A stretch of 64,000 nucleotides of DNA from Verrucomicrobiaceae bacterium (GTDB taxonomy: Bacteria; Verrucomicrobiota; Verrucomicrobiia; Verrucomicrobiales; Verrucomicrobiaceae), in NCBI GenBank assembly GCA_027484445.1, contig JAIXSY010000033.1:186001-250000 (forward strand), given 5' to 3'. The notes under the pieces are model-generated. The model was not told the origin of the DNA and searched no databases. It saw only the letters and a list, made by a program, of their open reading frames with translations. Numbering within the stretch: position 1 is the stretch's first letter; every line of letters starts with the position of its first letter. Positions 16,718 through 29,300 of the stretch are shown here, in pieces. The translations under genes and the position numbers were made by a program.

Positions 16718-19700
16718 TCAACTGAGCACCTTCCGCAAGAACGGTGCGGTGACACTGGTCTTGTGCTTGGCCACTTCTTCCGGCGTTCCGCAAGCGACGA
16801 GTTGCCCACCTTCGGTTCCGGCTTCGGGACCGATGTCGAGTAAGTAATCGGCTTCGGCGAAAACGTCAGGGTGATGCTCGATGACAACCACCGTGTGACC
16901 TTCGTCCACGAGTCGGTGGAGCACGTCGATCAGTCGCGCGACATCGCTCATGTGCAGGCCGATGGTGGGCTCTTCAATGAGGTAAAGATTTCGCTTCTCC
17001 GTCTTCAGGCCACGCAGCTTTTGCGTGATGGTTTTTCCCTGCCCGATGCTGAGTTCAGTCACCAACTTCATGCGTTGAGCTTCACCACCGCTCAGGGTTG
17101 GGCTTGGTTGACCGAGCTGAAGATAACCAACTCCTGTGTCAGCAAGCAGTTGCAAGGGTCTGGCGATGCGTGGCTGACTAGCGAAGAACTCAGCAGCTTC
17201 GGTGATGCTCATGCGCAGCACTTCACCGATGTTTTTGCCATTGTATTCGATCTCGAGAGTTGCGGCATTGAAGCGCAGTCCATGGCAGGATTCACACGGC
17301 ACCCGGGTGGTAGGCAGGAAATTCATCTCTACTTTGATTTCGCCGTTGCCCTGGCAGGTCTCGCAGCGCCCACCGTCTGTGTTGAAGGAGAAGCGTCCCG
17401 CATCAAAGCCACGAGCTCGGGCAGCAGGCACTTGGGCAAAGAGCTTCCGTATGTCATCCAGCACGCCGACGTAGGTGGCAGGACAAGAGCGAGAGGTTTT
17501 GCCAATCGGAGACTGATCAACCTCATGCACGGCCATGAGCTGATCAAAACCCGTGGCTGTCTTCCAAGGTTTTTCGATGATTTTGACACTCTTCTGGGTG
17601 GCCAGTTTCGCCGCAGGACAAAGCACGCTGTGCAAGAAGGTGCTCTTGCCACTGCCACTGACACCTGTGATGACCGTGAGCCGTCCCACGGGAATCCGGA
17701 CGGTGATGTCCCGCAGGTTGTTCGCGTGTGCGCCTTCGAGGATGAGCCAGCCTTCTTTCTTTTTGCTAGAGGGCAAAGCGCGCCGCTGACCGCGCAGCGG
17801 ATGCTTCAACGGAGCTCGCAGCTCTCTCCCCGTGACGCTATTTTTGTCTTTCAAGATGTGCGCGAGGCTTCCCAGACTGACGATCTCACCACCGAAACGA
17901 CCGGCACCAGGTCCTAGGTCAATGATGGTATCGGCGCGGCGCATGGTTTCGTCATCATGTTCCACGACGAGCAAGGAGTTGCCCTTGTCGCGCAAAGCGG
18001 AGAGCGTGTTCAGCAAGCGCTCATTGTCGCGTGGATGCAGGCCAATGGTGGGCTCATCCAACACATACAGCACTCCGCGCAGATTTGAACCTAGCTGGGC
18101 TGCGAGGCGGATGCGCTGAGCTTCACCTCCACTGAGGGTATCTGCACTGCGGTTCAGCTGGAGATAGCCTAGACCGACTTCTTTCATGAAGTGCAGTCGC
18201 TGGCGGATCTCGGCCAAAATGTCGCGTGAGATCTCGGCCTCAGTGCCAGTGAAGCTGAGCGTTGCGATTTGCTTGGCGGCTTCTTCCGCCGATAGCGCAT
18301 TCAGATCCTGGATGCGCAGGGAGTGTGCAGCGCCCGCATTTTTATTGGCATTCGATTTCGTGGGCTGTGCCAGCTTCACAAACATCGCTGTCGAATTCAG
18401 TCGGCTACCCTGGCAGTGCTGACATGGCACGCGGACTTTGCTTTCTTCATCGTCATCGTCACGGCGAGTGAGCCGCCGCTCTTCTTCGAGTTCGGCTTCG
18501 AGTTGAGAAACGTCGTCGCGATAGGGCACCGCTCCGTTTTCACTGACCACAAAGCCAAAGCCCCGGCAATGCGAACACCAGCCATGCGGACTGTTGAAGC
18601 TGAATAGTCGAGGATCGAGCTCCTCGAAGCTCAAGTCACAGCTGGGACAGCTCATTTCCGTGCTCAGCACCTGGGTAGATTTGTCGGCAAAGCGCAGCTT
18701 GACGGTTCCTTTGCCCATTTTCAGCGCCTTTTCGACCAAAGGGCGCAGTTCCAGGATGCTAGTGCCTTTGTCGATTTTTGCGACGACGGCGTCAATGCTG
18801 TGCTCTTTGAATCGAGCGAGCGGTTTGAAGTTCGCTGTTTCAGCAAATGCACCATCGACAAACAGCGTGCTGATGCCCTGCTTGCGGGCGTTTTCAGCAA
18901 CTTCTGTGTGAAAGCCCTTTCGTGCCTTGATGAGCGGCGACATCAAATGCAGTCCACTAGATTTGACACGAGCTGCGATCGTTTGGGTGATGGCGCTAAC
19001 GCTTTGTTTCACCACTGGCACATCACACTTAGGACAATACTGCGTGCCGAGTTTGGCGAACAGAAGACGCAAGAAGTGCCAGACCTCGGTGACAGTCGCC
19101 ACCGTGGATTTGCCACCACCACGTGAGATGCGTTGCTCAATCGCCACAGTCGGGGGAACTCCGCTGATCAGGTCCACCTCTGGTTTTTCCATCTGCTCGA
19201 CAAAGGTGCGTGCATAGACCGACATGCTATCGAGGAAGCGGCGTTGGCCTTCGGCAAAGACGAGATCGAAAGCGAGTGTGCTCTTGCCACTGCCGCTAAG
19301 GCCGGTGACGACCACAAACTCATCTCGTGGGATATCAAGCGTGATGTTCTTTAAGTTATGCTCACGCGCTCCGCGAATCGAGATCGCGTTGGCGGAGTGG
19401 GCGACTGAGGGTTGAGACGTGCGTGGGGATCGACTGGGTTTTTCGGCCAAAAGGTTGGGTGCCGAGAACTTTTCATTCAGGAAACGCCCCGTCCATGATT
19501 CCCGCACTTGAGCGATCTGCTCAGGCGTGCCGGTGGCCACGATCTGACCGCCTAATGCTCCGCCATCGGGACCAAGATCAATGACCCAATCCGCGCATTG
19601 GATCACATCCAGATTGTGCTCGATGACGATGAGGCTATTGCCTTCGTCCACAAGCCGTTGAAGCAATTTCACTAGCAAAGCGATATCATCGAAGTGAAGG

Positions 19701-22600
19701 CCTGTGGTAGGCTCATCGAGCAAAAGCAGGCTGGTCTTGCTCTGAATGGGGGGATATTTCGATGACTCAATGAGATGGCCCACGAGCTTTAGACGCTGCG
19801 CCTCACCTCCTGATAGCGTGTTGAGCGGCTGACCAAGCTTCAGGTAGCCCAAACCTGCTTCGACCAAGATCGCAAGCTGCTCCATGACCACCTTGCCACG
19901 GCGTTTCAAAGGGCCTTCCAAGGCACCAAAGTAGTCCACGGCTTCCTCGATCGTCAGCTCCAGCACATCGTGGATGTTTTTGCCATTCAGACGTATTTTC
20001 AGGGCGTGCGGTTGGTAGCGTTTGCCTTCGCACTCGGGGCAGGTCACGAAGAGATCGCTCAGGAACTGCATCTCGATTTTTTCATAACCTGTGCCTGAGC
20101 AACGTTCGCAGCGACCGTCTCCACTGTTGAAAGAAAAAAAGCCAGAGGTCACTCCCTGAGCCTGACCTTCGTCACAGTCGGCAAAAATCTGGCGGATGGT
20201 GTCAAAGGCTCCGATGTAAACTGCTGGTGTGCTGCGCGGCGTGCGAGCCAGGGGCGACTGATCCACCATGATGACTTGGCTCAGTCGTTCGGCACCCGAG
20301 ATGCTCCTGACCTTGCCGGGCTCATCTTCGCTGACTTCACCACGCAGCCGCTGTAGGTTTCGATACAGCACGTCATGGACGAGGGTGCTCTTGCCAGAGC
20401 CTGAAACCCCGGTGATGCAGCAGAAAACACCAAGCGGGATGTCGAGATCGACGTTCTTGAGGTTGTTTTGGCGGGCACCGCGAATGGTCAGGCAGGGAGC
20501 GTTTGGCCGGTCAAGGGGGCCGCTCTTTCCTTTCGGGCTGCCAGCCCCGCCGACACTTTCTTGATCAGCTCCTTGGTGGAGTTCTTCGGCCCCCGAATGC
20601 GTGCTTGGCGCAGCTTTTCTGGATCGGTTTCGAAGCGACGGATCGGCTGAGTTTGGCGGCAGGATGGCTGAGTGGGCACGGCCGCAGGATTCATCGTCGT
20701 CTAGATTGGGCTGGTCGAGGTTTTTTTCAAAGCTGGTAAGGGCGACAAAACGACGCTTTTCAGGAACTGGGATGCTTTTGATGCCAGAAAGATAGTCACC
20801 CGTGAGTGATCCTTTTTGAAAAAGCAGACCGTCCAGCGGTCCGGAATAGACCAGCTGGCCACCTTTGTCACCGCGTCCAGGTCCGATCTCGATGAGATGA
20901 TCCGCTGCGCGCATGACACTCTCTTCATGCTCGACGACAAGCAGGGTATTTCCCTTATCTCGCAGTCCTTCCATGACACCGATGAGGCGACTGATGTCAC
21001 GCGGATGCAGCCCAATGCTTGGCTCATCCAACACAAACAAAGTATTCACCAACGAAGCCCCAAGGCAGGTGGTGAGATTCACCCGCTGAAGTTCACCACC
21101 GCTTAACGTGCGGGTTTGGCGATCCAAATGAATGTAGCCTAAACCAGCATGATCCAGGTAGCTGAGGCGGCTAGCGATTTCATCGCGAAGCATGCTCGTG
21201 GCATGGTCAGTCGCGGGTAGATTCTGCACGAGAGGCAGCAAGTCGGTGACGGGTAGATTCCAGAGTTCGGCGATGCTTTTGTCACTGACGCGAAAATGAT
21301 AGGCCTCTTTTTTCAGCCGCCCGCCATCGCAGTCCTGACAGGTCGTGTAGGCACGGTATCGACTCAAGAAGACACGCACATGCATCTTGTAGGCTCGGGC
21401 TTCGAGCCACTTGAAGAAGCCGCGCACGCCATACCACTGGCCATTGCTCCAGGCCCGCTCGGGATCTTTGTCCTCACCTTCGACGATCCACTTCTGATGC
21501 TCAGCGGGTAGGTCTGCGAAGGCCGCATCGAGATCAATGCCCTTTCGACGGGCTGCACGCATGAGGTCATCTTGGCTCTCGCGGTAAGTGCTGCCGCTGA
21601 AGGCCTTCACCAGCCCTCCCCGAATGCTGAGCGATTCATCCGGCATCGCTTTCTGAATGTCGATGCCGAGCGTACGGCCAAAGCCCTTGCAGGTCGGGCA
21701 AGCCCCGATGGGGCTATTGAAGGAAAACAAGCCTGGCGTGGGTGCGGGCAGGGAGACATCACACTCCGCGCAGTGCCAGCTGGTGGAAAAGGAAGCCGTT
21801 TGGGCTTCTTGGCTTTGAGTTCCAGGTTTGTCTCCCGAGGTGTAGATCACCGTGAGCGTGCCTTTGCCCAGCTTTAGCGCGGCTTCGAGTGCCTCTGAAA
21901 GACGAGCCGCGTTCTTGGCTTCCAGCGTGATGCGGTCCTGCACGATCTGCACGATAGCAGGCAGCTTTCGCCCCTTCAGGGAAGCGGGTTCATCGCTGCG
22001 CAGCAGTTCACCATAAATCCAAAGGCGCACATACCCCTGAGCCTGGAGGAAGGGGAAAAAGTCTTCCGGTGGGGTGTCCTTCGGCACTGGCACGCCAAAG
22101 GTGATCAGCACGTTTTGCCCCTGATGGGAGGTCAAAAGCTGGCGCTGGATGCTTTCTGTCGTTTCCGGACGCACCGGGCGCTTGCATTCTGGGCAGGTCG
22201 CCTCAGCCAGGCGCGGGAAGAGCATCTTGAGGTAATCATTGATCTCGGTGATGGTGCCGACGGTGCTGCGTGTGGAGCGGATGTTGTTCACCTGCTCGAT
22301 CGCAATCGCAGGCGGGATCCCGTGGATGGCATCTACCTTCGGCTTGTCCATGCGCTCAAAGAACTGCCGCGTGTAGGGCGAAAACGTCTCGACATAGCGT
22401 CTCTGGCCTTCGGCGTAGATCGTGTCGAAGGCTAGCGATGACTTGCCGCTGCCGCTGGGACCCGTGACAACACAGAATTTCCCCAAAGGCAGATCAAGGT
22501 CGATGCCGCGCAGGTTGTTCTGCCGTGCCCCGCGAATCTGGATCACGTCATGGGGTGGAGAAAGAGAAGGGGGCGATGCTTTGACGGCGGCTTTGGGCAT
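16718..22600 (-). CDS. uvrA: Tandem double UvrA, excinuclease ABC subunit A
   Basis: A 1960-residue fusion of two UvrA units; ordinary UvrA is about 940. UvrA finds bulky DNA lesions and loads UvrB in nucleotide excision repair. Four ABC ATPase modules are visible: Walker A near residues 47, 728, 1098 and 1643, with LSGGE signatures near 497, 927, 1487 and 1834. The two halves split near residue 1075. Zinc modules (CxxC pairs such as CPTC and CSGTG/CPEC) are present in both halves. Residues about 625-705 form a hydrophilic, low-conservation linker. The fourth Walker B reads [12 protein letters not shown], with Glu replacing the usual Asp. Long UvrAs are known from Chlamydiae and Planctomycetes/Verrucomicrobia. 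Confidence 0.95.
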   Translation of the reverse strand: MPKAAVKASPPSLSPPHDVIQIRGARQNNLRGIDLDLPLGKFCVVTGPSGSGKSSLAFDTIYAEGQRRYVETFSPYTRQFFERMDKPKVDAIHGIPPAIAIEQVNNIRSTRSTVGTITEINDYLKMLFPRLAEATCPECKRPVRPETTESIQRQLLTSHQGQNVLITFGVPVPKDTPPEDFFPFLQAQGYVRLWIYGELLRSDEPASLKGRKLPAIVQIVQDRITLEAKNAARLSEALEAALKLGKGTLTVIYTSGDKPGTQSQEAQTASFSTSWHCAECDVSLPAPTPGLFSFNSPIGACPTCKGFGRTLGIDIQKAMPDESLSIRGGLVKAFSGSTYRESQDDLMRAARRKGIDLDAAFADLPAEHQKWIVEGEDKDPERAWSNGQWYGVRGFFKWLEARAYKMHVRVFLSRYRAYTTCQDCDGGRLKKEAYHFRVSDKSIAELWNLPVTDLLPLVQNLPATDHATSMLRDEIASRLSYLDHAGLGYIHLDRQTRTLSGGELQRVNLTTCLGASLVNTLFVLDEPSIGLHPRDISRLIGVMEGLRDKGNTLLVVEHEESVMRAADHLIEIGPGRGDKGGQLVYSGPLDGLLFQKGSLTGDYLSGIKSIPVPEKRRFVALTSFEKNLDQPNLDDDESCGRAHSAILPPNSADPSLRNRSRKAAPSTHSGAEELHQGADQESVGGAGSPKGKSGPLDRPNAPCLTIRGARQNNLKNVDLDIPLGVFCCITGVSGSGKSTLVHDVLYRNLQRLRGEVSEDEPGKVRSISGAERLSQVIMVDQSPLARTPRSTPAVYIGAFDTIRQIFADCDEGQAQGVTSGFFSFNSGDGRCERCSGTGYEKIEMQFLSDLFVTCPECEGKRYQPHALKIRLNGKNIHDVLELTIEEAVDYFGALEGPLKRRGKVVMEQLAILVEAGLGYLKLGQPLNTLSGGEAQRLKLVGHLIESSKYPPIQSKTSLLLLDEPTTGLHFDDIALLVKLLQRLVDEGNSLIVIEHNLDVIQCADWVIDLGPDGGALGGQIVATGTPEQIAQVRESWTGRFLNEKFSAPNLLAEKPSRSPRTSQPSVAHSANAISIRGAREHNLKNITLDIPRDEFVVVTGLSGSGKSTLAFDLVFAEGQRRFLDSMSVYARTFVEQMEKPEVDLISGVPPTVAIEQRISRGGGKSTVATVTEVWHFLRLLFAKLGTQYCPKCDVPVVKQSVSAITQTIAARVKSSGLHLMSPLIKARKGFHTEVAENARKQGISTLFVDGAFAETANFKPLARFKEHSIDAVVAKIDKGTSILELRPLVEKALKMGKGTVKLRFADKSTQVLSTEMSCPSCDLSFEELDPRLFSFNSPHGWCSHCRGFGFVVSENGAVPYRDDVSQLEAELEEERRLTRRDDDDEESKVRVPCQHCQGSRLNSTAMFVKLAQPTKSNANKNAGAAHSLRIQDLNALSAEEAAKQIATLSFTGTEAEISRDILAEIRQRLHFMKEVGLGYLQLNRSADTLSGGEAQRIRLAAQLGSNLRGVLYVLDEPTIGLHPRDNERLLNTLSALRDKGNSLLVVEHDDETMRRADTIIDLGPGAGRFGGEIVSLGSLAHILKDKNSVTGRELRAPLKHPLRGQRRALPSSKKKEGWLILEGAHANNLRDITVRIPVGRLTVITGVSGSGKSTFLHSVLCPAAKLATQKSVKIIEKPWKTATGFDQLMAVHEVDQSPIGKTSRSCPATYVGVLDDIRKLFAQVPAARARGFDAGRFSFNTDGGRCETCQGNGEIKVEMNFLPTTRVPCESCHGLRFNAATLEIEYNGKNIGEVLRMSITEAAEFFASQPRIARPLQLLADTGVGYLQLGQPSPTLSGGEAQRMKLVTELSIGQGKTITQKLRGLKTEKRNLYLIEEPTIGLHMSDVARLIDVLHRLVDEGHTVVVIEHHPDVFAEADYLLDIGPEAGTEGGQLVACGTPEEVAKHKTSVTAPFLRKVLS

Positions 22601-22688
22601 GACGGGAGGTGTAGCTAGACGCTACGCCTGCCGGATGCAATCAGAGGGACTGTTCTTTTGAACTTTAGATTCGGTGATCGGCCATCAC

Positions 22689-23966
22689 TCACTCCGGCTT
22701 TAGCTGCACTTCTGTGCTGACCATGGCTCCACGATCATCCGTGACATTGATGAACCAAGTGTTTGCCTCAGCAGGAGGCAGTGCGGCAAGGATTTCGACA
22801 CGCGTGCCATCTGCGTTTACCTCAGGCTTGCCAAGCTTGGTGGGAAGGCTTGACCATTGTCGTGCGGAGCGCGGCCCCAGATCGTCTGTGAATTGCAGTG
22901 TGGTTTCTTTCAAAGTCGCACCGGGGGGAAGTTCACACGACACACGCACTTCTTGCTTTTGGATCTGCGGTTTGCCCAGCTTTGGCAAAGGTCTGCCACC
23001 ACGGCATTTGGAGTCGATGAAAAGGCCGATTTCCTCGGGCTTCCAGCCGGGCTGGTGGCCGTGTCCCATCTTCACCTGGATGCGCAGTTGCTTCTCTCCC
23101 GGCACCACGGCGTAGCTTTTCATGTAACTGTCCAGGGGGTAATGAATGTCATTTGTGCCATTCACCCAGAGCAAAGGCACCCGACAGCGCGGCAGCAGGC
23201 TGCTAGGATCGTAGGCGCGCACCCAGTCCATGCGGCGCTCGCCCAGAAGGTCGATGCTGCGCTTTTGCACCGACTCACCTTCATGCAGAAAGCCGCAGCC
23301 ATACACCGGCACCGCCGCTTTGAAGCGGTCGTCCAGCGAAGCCACGAGGCAGGTCGTGTAGCCGCCCCAGCTGATGCCTGTGACCGCGGTTCGTTCCGCC
23401 TGGACTTCCGCAAAACTGCGCAAGAGCGTGTGCGCACGGATCACACTAGCAGCCGCATGAAAGGGCCAGTCATCGCTGACATCACCACCGATGCTGCTGA
23501 ACTTCTCCGCATGACCCTGAGGTGGTCCGCCCTGGGCAAGTCGTGTCCGCGTGGACTCACCGTGGGCATTGCCTCTGATAAGTCCTTTTTCATCCACCCC
23601 GGGATCGGGTGGCCGTGAACCATTCAAATCCATGGCGATGGCCGCATAACCGCGCTTTGCCCACAAATGCACCCATTCAGCGAAGGCCGTGCCGCCTCCA
23701 CCATGAATGCAGACCACCGCAGGAAAGGTCTGCCCTTCCCTCGCCATGCCTAAAGTGCGAGGCGAGGCATAGAAGGCAAAGACTTCAGTCGTGTGGCCTT
23801 GATACTTTTCTCCTTCGTAAAGGAGCGAATGCACGGGCTGATCTTGACGTAGCCACTTCATCGTCGGCACTTGGGTTTTTAGCGCATCCAGGTTCCAGGG
23901 CCCGACCTGCTCGGCAGTCAGCGAGAGTGAAAAAAGGGCAAAGCAGAGAAAAACGACACATTTCAT
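22689..23966 (-). CDS. Exported alpha/beta-hydrolase (acetyl-xylan-esterase/dienelactone-hydrolase-like)
   Basis: A 425-residue secreted esterase candidate with a signal peptide (VVFLCFALFSLSLTA). It has the oxyanion segment VVCIHGGGGTAF, nucleophile elbow GISWGG (near residue 195), acid-region WVNGTNDIHYPLD and C-terminal catalytic His in GHGHQPGW. A ~100-residue beta domain follows the hydrolase fold. This arrangement fits esterases that deacetylate plant or algal polysaccharides, but the substrate is unknown. It lies 88 bases upstream of uvrA on the same strand; a functional link is unlikely. Confidence 0.85.
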   Translation of the reverse strand: MKCVVFLCFALFSLSLTAEQVGPWNLDALKTQVPTMKWLRQDQPVHSLLYEGEKYQGHTTEVFAFYASPRTLGMAREGQTFPAVVCIHGGGGTAFAEWVHLWAKRGYAAIAMDLNGSRPPDPGVDEKGLIRGNAHGESTRTRLAQGGPPQGHAEKFSSIGGDVSDDWPFHAAASVIRAHTLLRSFAEVQAERTAVTGISWGGYTTCLVASLDDRFKAAVPVYGCGFLHEGESVQKRSIDLLGERRMDWVRAYDPSSLLPRCRVPLLWVNGTNDIHYPLDSYMKSYAVVPGEKQLRIQVKMGHGHQPGWKPEEIGLFIDSKCRGGRPLPKLGKPQIQKQEVRVSCELPPGATLKETTLQFTDDLGPRSARQWSSLPTKLGKPEVNADGTRVEILAALPPAEANTWFINVTDDRGAMVSTEVQLKPE

Positions 23967-24067
23967 GAGCCCAGAACAACGCAGCCTCGGCGCTCTTCCT
24001 GGCAGAGAAGCGGGCTTTGGTTGAAATGTCCGACATCCCGGGCCATGTGGCAGGCTTCTCTCCCACC

Positions 24068-25435
24068 ATGGCCACTCTGAAAGTCCGCAAGTTCAAGTCC
24101 TTCCCCGCTGAAATCTCCGTGCCCGGAGACAAAAGCATCAGTCACCGCGCCGCGATGTTTGCGGGCATGGCCGATGGCAAGACGGTGATTTCGGGCTTCC
24201 TGCCTAGTGAAGACTGCCTGTGCACCGTGAAGGCCATGCAGGCCATGGGGGCTGAGGTGGAACCGCTGGAGGAGCTGGAAGGCGTGGGTTTGGTGAAACT
24301 GGCCATCACCGGTCATGGTCCAAAGCTAAAAGCACCCGAAGGTCCCATCGACTGCGGCAATTCAGGCACCACGATCCGCCTTTTGTCAGGCATCCTGGCT
24401 GGGCAAGACTTCACCGCTGAGATGGGCGGCGATGCCTCTCTGTCGAAGCGTCCGATGAAACGCGTGGCTGATCCGCTCAGGCTCATGGGAGCCAAGGTCG
24501 AAGGCCAGGGCGAAAAAATCTGCGCACCTCTGAAAGTGACGGGTGGCAGCCTGCAAGCCATCACCTACACCCTGCCGATGGCGAGCGCTCAGGTGAAAAG
24601 CGCGGTGCTCCTGGCGGGCATGTTTGCTCCTGGCAAGACGACCGTGAACGAACCCGTGGCCACTCGGAACCACACCGAACGCATCATGAGTCACTTTGGG
24701 GTGAAATGGCTGCGTGAGGGCGATGCAATCTCTGTCTATGGAGGCCAGACACCACGCGCGACAGACATCACTGTGCCGGGAGACATTTCTAGCGCTGCTT
24801 TCTGGATGGTGGCCGCTGCGGCAAGTCCTGGACGTCAAATCACTCTGAAAAACGTGGGTTTGAATCCCACCCGCACTGGCGTCATCAACGTGCTGCTACG
24901 CATGGGTGCCCAGATCACCAGCAGCGAGACCCACAGCGAGGGCGAAGCGCTTGGCAATGTCATCGTGCGTGGCGGTGAGCTGAATGCCACGGTCATTGGC
25001 GGGGCGGAGATTCCGAACGTCATTGATGAGCTGCCCATCTTGGCCGTGGCAGGTGCCTTGGCCCGTGGTAGCACCCTAATCAAAGATGCTCGCGAACTTC
25101 GCGTCAAAGAAACGGATCGCATCGCGGCGGTAGCGGAGAATCTGCGCCGCATGGGGGTCACGGTCACGGAGTTCGACGATGGTATGGAAATCACAGGTGG
25201 GGCTAAGCTGACGGGTGCGACGATTTCGACCTATCACGATCACCGCATTGCCATGGCCTTTGCCATCGCGGGTCTGTTCGCCGAAGGCGAAACGATCATC
25301 GAAGGAAGCGAATGCATCAATACGAGCTACCCTAGCTTTGCTCAGGATCTGGCACTGTTTCAGTCGGCCACACAGGGAGATGAACCGATTCCGGTGCTTG
25401 CCCGCGTGCCGCGCCCCTTCAGTGGCAAGCTGTGA
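24068..25435 (+). CDS. aroA: 3-phosphoshikimate 1-carboxyvinyltransferase (EPSP synthase)
   Basis: Transfers enolpyruvyl from PEP to shikimate-3-phosphate in the chorismate pathway. Signatures are VPGDKSISHRAAMFAGMA near the N-terminus, DCGNSGTTIRLLSGILAGQ, and RVKETDRIAAVAENLRRMG. The start at 24068 (MATLKVRKF) gives 455 residues; ATGs at 24017 and 24026 would add 17 or 14 residues and cannot be excluded. It is divergent from the esterase gene and convergent with the permease gene. tyrA of the same pathway lies 20 kb away. Confidence 0.95.
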   Translation: MATLKVRKFKSFPAEISVPGDKSISHRAAMFAGMADGKTVISGFLPSEDCLCTVKAMQAMGAEVEPLEELEGVGLVKLAITGHGPKLKAPEGPIDCGNSGTTIRLLSGILAGQDFTAEMGGDASLSKRPMKRVADPLRLMGAKVEGQGEKICAPLKVTGGSLQAITYTLPMASAQVKSAVLLAGMFAPGKTTVNEPVATRNHTERIMSHFGVKWLREGDAISVYGGQTPRATDITVPGDISSAAFWMVAAAASPGRQITLKNVGLNPTRTGVINVLLRMGAQITSSETHSEGEALGNVIVRGGELNATVIGGAEIPNVIDELPILAVAGALARGSTLIKDARELRVKETDRIAAVAENLRRMGVTVTEFDDGMEITGGAKLTGATISTYHDHRIAMAFAIAGLFAEGETIIEGSECINTSYPSFAQDLALFQSATQGDEPIPVLARVPRPFSGKL

Positions 25436-25441
25436 TCTGGA

Positions 25442-26302
25442 TCATGCCTGCCGCTCCAGCCGATGGCGGCGTAACTTGGCGATGGCTCGGATCAAAATCA
25501 GGCTGAGCAAAATCGCCAGCAGTAGGCTGCCTGCCATCGCACAGGCTAGCGGCAGGTTTCGATCTGAGAAAGCTCTTTGCACGATCTTGTTCCCGATCAT
25601 CTCATCGCCAGTACCTCCGACAAACTGCGGCACAACGTATTGCCCCAGAGAACACACAAAAGTCATCGCAGCAGCAGAAAGAATACCGTCTTGAATGCCT
25701 GGCAGAAAGATCCGCTGCACTGCCTGCCAAGACGAAGCGCCTAGGTCACGCGCCGCATCCAGAAGCTGTAGATCAAATTTCTCCGCAGCAGCATAGAGCG
25801 GCAAGATGGCCATAGGTAACTGCGTGTAAATCATCACCAACAAGACTGTGCCTGAGTGATTCAGCAGTTGGGAATCTTCGTTGGCAAGGTGCATCAAGAC
25901 CAACACCTGCTTTGCCACACCTTCGGTATGCAGCAGGCTTTTCCACGCGAACATGCGGATCAGCAAATTCGTCAGGAAAGGCAACAGCACCATCATGAGC
26001 AAAAGGCCGCGCCAAGGCGCAGAACAACGCACGATCTGCAAGGCAAGAGGAATCGCCAGCCCCACGCAAAACAGCGTGCACAACGCGCTCATCGAAAGCG
26101 TGCGCCAAACAATGGGAAGATAAGCTGGATCGGCCAAGCGATGAAGCATCTCTAAGGTCCAAGCGCTGCCCAAGCCTCCTTGCAAATCGCTGCTTCGAAA
26201 GGCGTAGCTCAGCACCACCACGCAGGGGATGACAAAGAAAATCAGTAGCCACCCCATCGGGAGTGCGGAAAGAAGTAGCTCTTGGTGACGTTTCGAAGTC
26301 AT
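25442..26302 (-). CDS. ABC transporter permease, PotB/spermidine-putrescine type
   Basis: Inner-membrane permease with six predicted TM helices and 286 residues. The EAA loop reads DLQLLDAARDLGASSWQAVQRIFLP, the site that contacts the ATPase. The sequence is closest in style to PotB/HisM-type permeases for polyamines. ATG at 26302 (MTSKRHQELLL) is preferred over one nine codons upstream. No ATPase, second permease or binding protein is adjacent, so the rest of the transporter must be encoded elsewhere, or the gene is an orphan. Confidence 0.85.
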   Translation of the reverse strand: MTSKRHQELLLSALPMGWLLIFFVIPCVVVLSYAFRSSDLQGGLGSAWTLEMLHRLADPAYLPIVWRTLSMSALCTLFCVGLAIPLALQIVRCSAPWRGLLLMMVLLPFLTNLLIRMFAWKSLLHTEGVAKQVLVLMHLANEDSQLLNHSGTVLLVMIYTQLPMAILPLYAAAEKFDLQLLDAARDLGASSWQAVQRIFLPGIQDGILSAAAMTFVCSLGQYVVPQFVGGTGDEMIGNKIVQRAFSDRNLPLACAMAGSLLLAILLSLILIRAIAKLRRHRLERQA

Positions 26303-26364
26303 TCGGTTTAGGTTAGATTCATGCGGCAAGACTTCAAAAAACTTTACTCGGGAATGTTTCCTTC

Positions 26365-29300
26365 ATGAGCAAGATGTCACGCCTAGCCAGGGCAGTGCGA
26401 GATCCTCAAAACAACCTGCCATTCAGAAAGTATCCTCCACGGAAATTTCATCTTTGGATCATCGCTAGCTGCCTGTTGATCAGTTTTTCAGAGGCACAGA
26501 CGCTTCAGGAAACTTGGCAAACAGGCTATGAAAATGCAGATGCCCAGGGCAGCCATGTCCTGGGTTACTGGAAGTTTGAGGGTGATGAACCTTTGAAAGA
26601 TCAATCCAGTCACGCCAACTCTCTTTCTTGGGCAGGAGCGAAGCTGAGTCAGGCTGGCAAATCTGGTAGCTGCTTGGAATCCTTCCCCGGTTACCCTGTC
26701 CAGGATGAAAGGCATGCCGTTCTATCCGCCCCCGAGGCCAACCTTTCCTCCTCGTCAGGTGCACTGACGCTGGAGATGTGGATCAAGCCGAAGCCTGATT
26801 GGGATGCGAAAGCGAGAGTTTATTTGCTCGACAAAAAGTATGTCGATCACGCCGACTATGCTTGGCAAATCAGCGAAGCCAGTCCGGCTGGCACCCGGCA
26901 TTTGATGGTGATTCTTGGCTTTGGTCACGAATCCAAAGTGTTGGAGTCTGAGCCAATCCGACTTTCTTCAGAATGGCAGCATGTCGCTTTTGTCTATGAA
27001 GGTCAGGGAACTGGTCATTTTTACCATCAAGGCCAGCCCGTCGGCAGCGTTTCCTTGAAAGGTTGTCGCGCCATCACGCCTGGCAAGCGACCGTTAAGCC
27101 TGGGGGACCGTTTGGGCAGTCACTACGCTGGCTTTCCAGGTTGGATGGACGAGGTACGCATCAGTGATCGAGCCCTGTTCTTCGAACCTGTGAAGCTGGA
27201 GATCTTTAGCACACGAAAGGTCTGGCGACGCATGGAAGAAAGAGTGAAACCGATGGAGATTCGTTGCACAAATCTCAGCCAAACTCGCCTGGAAGGTGCC
27301 ACTGTGGAAGTTCGCTTGGATCGGACTCAACAGACCTTTCCCCTTCCCGATTTGAAGGCAGGGGAAACGCATGTCGTGAAAGTCTCGCCCGACACGGGGC
27401 TCAAGCCCGGCAAGTATGGAGTGAAAGCAGTGCTCAAAAGCACGAACCTGAGGCTGCATCGCTTGATGGATGTAGAAATTGTGTCTCGGCAGCCGCCCCA
27501 GTTACCCATCTTGATGTGGGGAGCCGGAGGCGACGAAATGCTTCGGCTAAAAGACATAGGCTTCACTCATTTCAATGGCATGGGAAACCAGGGCGCTGCT
27601 GACATTTGGCGTGAGAAAAAAGAACGACCTCCTGGGGATGACGCCACGATCCTTGGTCATCTTCAAATGCTGGATGAAGCCTTGAGAAATGGCTTGGGCG
27701 TGATTGCCAATGTTTCTCCTGCTGACGTGCTCAAGACAGATCCGTCGCATCTGCGTGTGGATCGTACTGGCAAGCCGTATGAGCGTCAGGACATCTGCGC
27801 GAGCCTTCCCGAGTTTGCGCCGTTTTTCCAAAGCGTAGGCCAAAGCTTGGCCAAGGCTTATGGCGATCATCCCGCTTTTGCAGCGGCCTTGGTCAATACG
27901 GAGGTTCGAGACCACAATGCGCCGTCCTTCAATGCGGTGGACCTAGCGAACTATCGAAAGCTATTCGGCACAGACATTCCACCTGAGGTGAAGCACAAGT
28001 GGGGCGTTTCGTATTCAGCACTTCCCGATTTTCCTGTGGATCGAGTCATCCCCGACACCCATCCGATCCTAAACTACTATCGTTGGTTCTGGACCATCGG
28101 CGATGGCTGGAACGGACTTCATTACGCCCTGCATAAGGGGCTGAAAAGCCACGGTCGTCGGGACTTCTGGACTTTCTTTGATCCCGCTGTGCGTCAGCCC
28201 AGCATCAGTGGTGCAGGAGGGGGTGTCGATGTGCTGTCCCACTGGACCTACACTTATCCCGATCCCCAGCGCATCGGCCTGGCCACGGACCAGCTCTTGG
28301 CCATGAGCGAGGTGAATGGTCGCCGCCAATCCGTCATGAAGATGACACAGCTCATCTGGTATCGATCCCAGACCGCCCCCATCGGTGCCAAGGCACCCGG
28401 GGACCTTGTGCCCTGGCAGGATCAGGACCCGGACGCCGCCTACATCACCATCGCGCCGATGCACCTGCGGGAGGCCTTTTGGACCAAGCTCGCGCGCCCT
28501 GTGCAGGGCCTCATGTACCACGGCTGGCAGTCGCTGGTGGACTGCCCGGGCCGCAACAGCAGCTACCGCTTCACCAATCCCCACGCTGCCCATGTCCTGC
28601 GCGACTTGATCCGGGACATCGCCGTGCCGCTGGGGCCGACCCTGATGAAAATCCCCGCTGAGCGCAGCGAGGTGGTGATGCTGGAGAGCTTCACCTCACA
28701 AATGTTCGCCCAGCGCGGCGGCTATGGCAGCAACCTCGGTTGGTCATCGGACCTCTGGCAGGCCTTGCAGCATGCTCATGTGCAGCTCGATGTTGTTTTT
28801 GAGGAAGCCGTGGCCAAAGGTGCTCTGAAAGGCCGAAAAATCCTCATCATGCCTGAGTGCGATGTTTTGACCCAAGGCATGGTGAAACGCATCGTAGAAT
28901 GGCAGAAGCATGGGGGCAAAATCATCGCGGATGAGTTCCTCTGCCCTGCCCTGAAAGCGGATGTGATGGTGCCCAGCTTCAAGCGCGTGAAAAACGCCGC
29001 CCAGGACAAGGCCGCCGTGCTTTCCCTGGCGGCCGCTTTGCCGGAAAAAATGACCCCGCTCGGTTGGAAGCCGCCGCTGCACATGGACAATCCAGAGATC
29101 ATCCTGCGCACCCGCCGCAGCGGCGACGCGCTCTACATCTTTGCCGTCAACGACCACCGTGAGCCCGGCACCTATGTGGGCCAGCATGGGCTGGTCATGG
29201 AAAACGCCCTGCCCAGCTCCGGCACGCTGACGCTGAACCTGGAAAGCGCCAGCGTGTATGACCTGACCCGCCACAGCCTGATCGTGCCCCGGCGCGATGC

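Noticed and set aside
16871..17917. Plus-strand frame of 348 codons opposite uvrA
   Set aside because: It lies entirely antisense to conserved UvrA motifs and has no domain signal.
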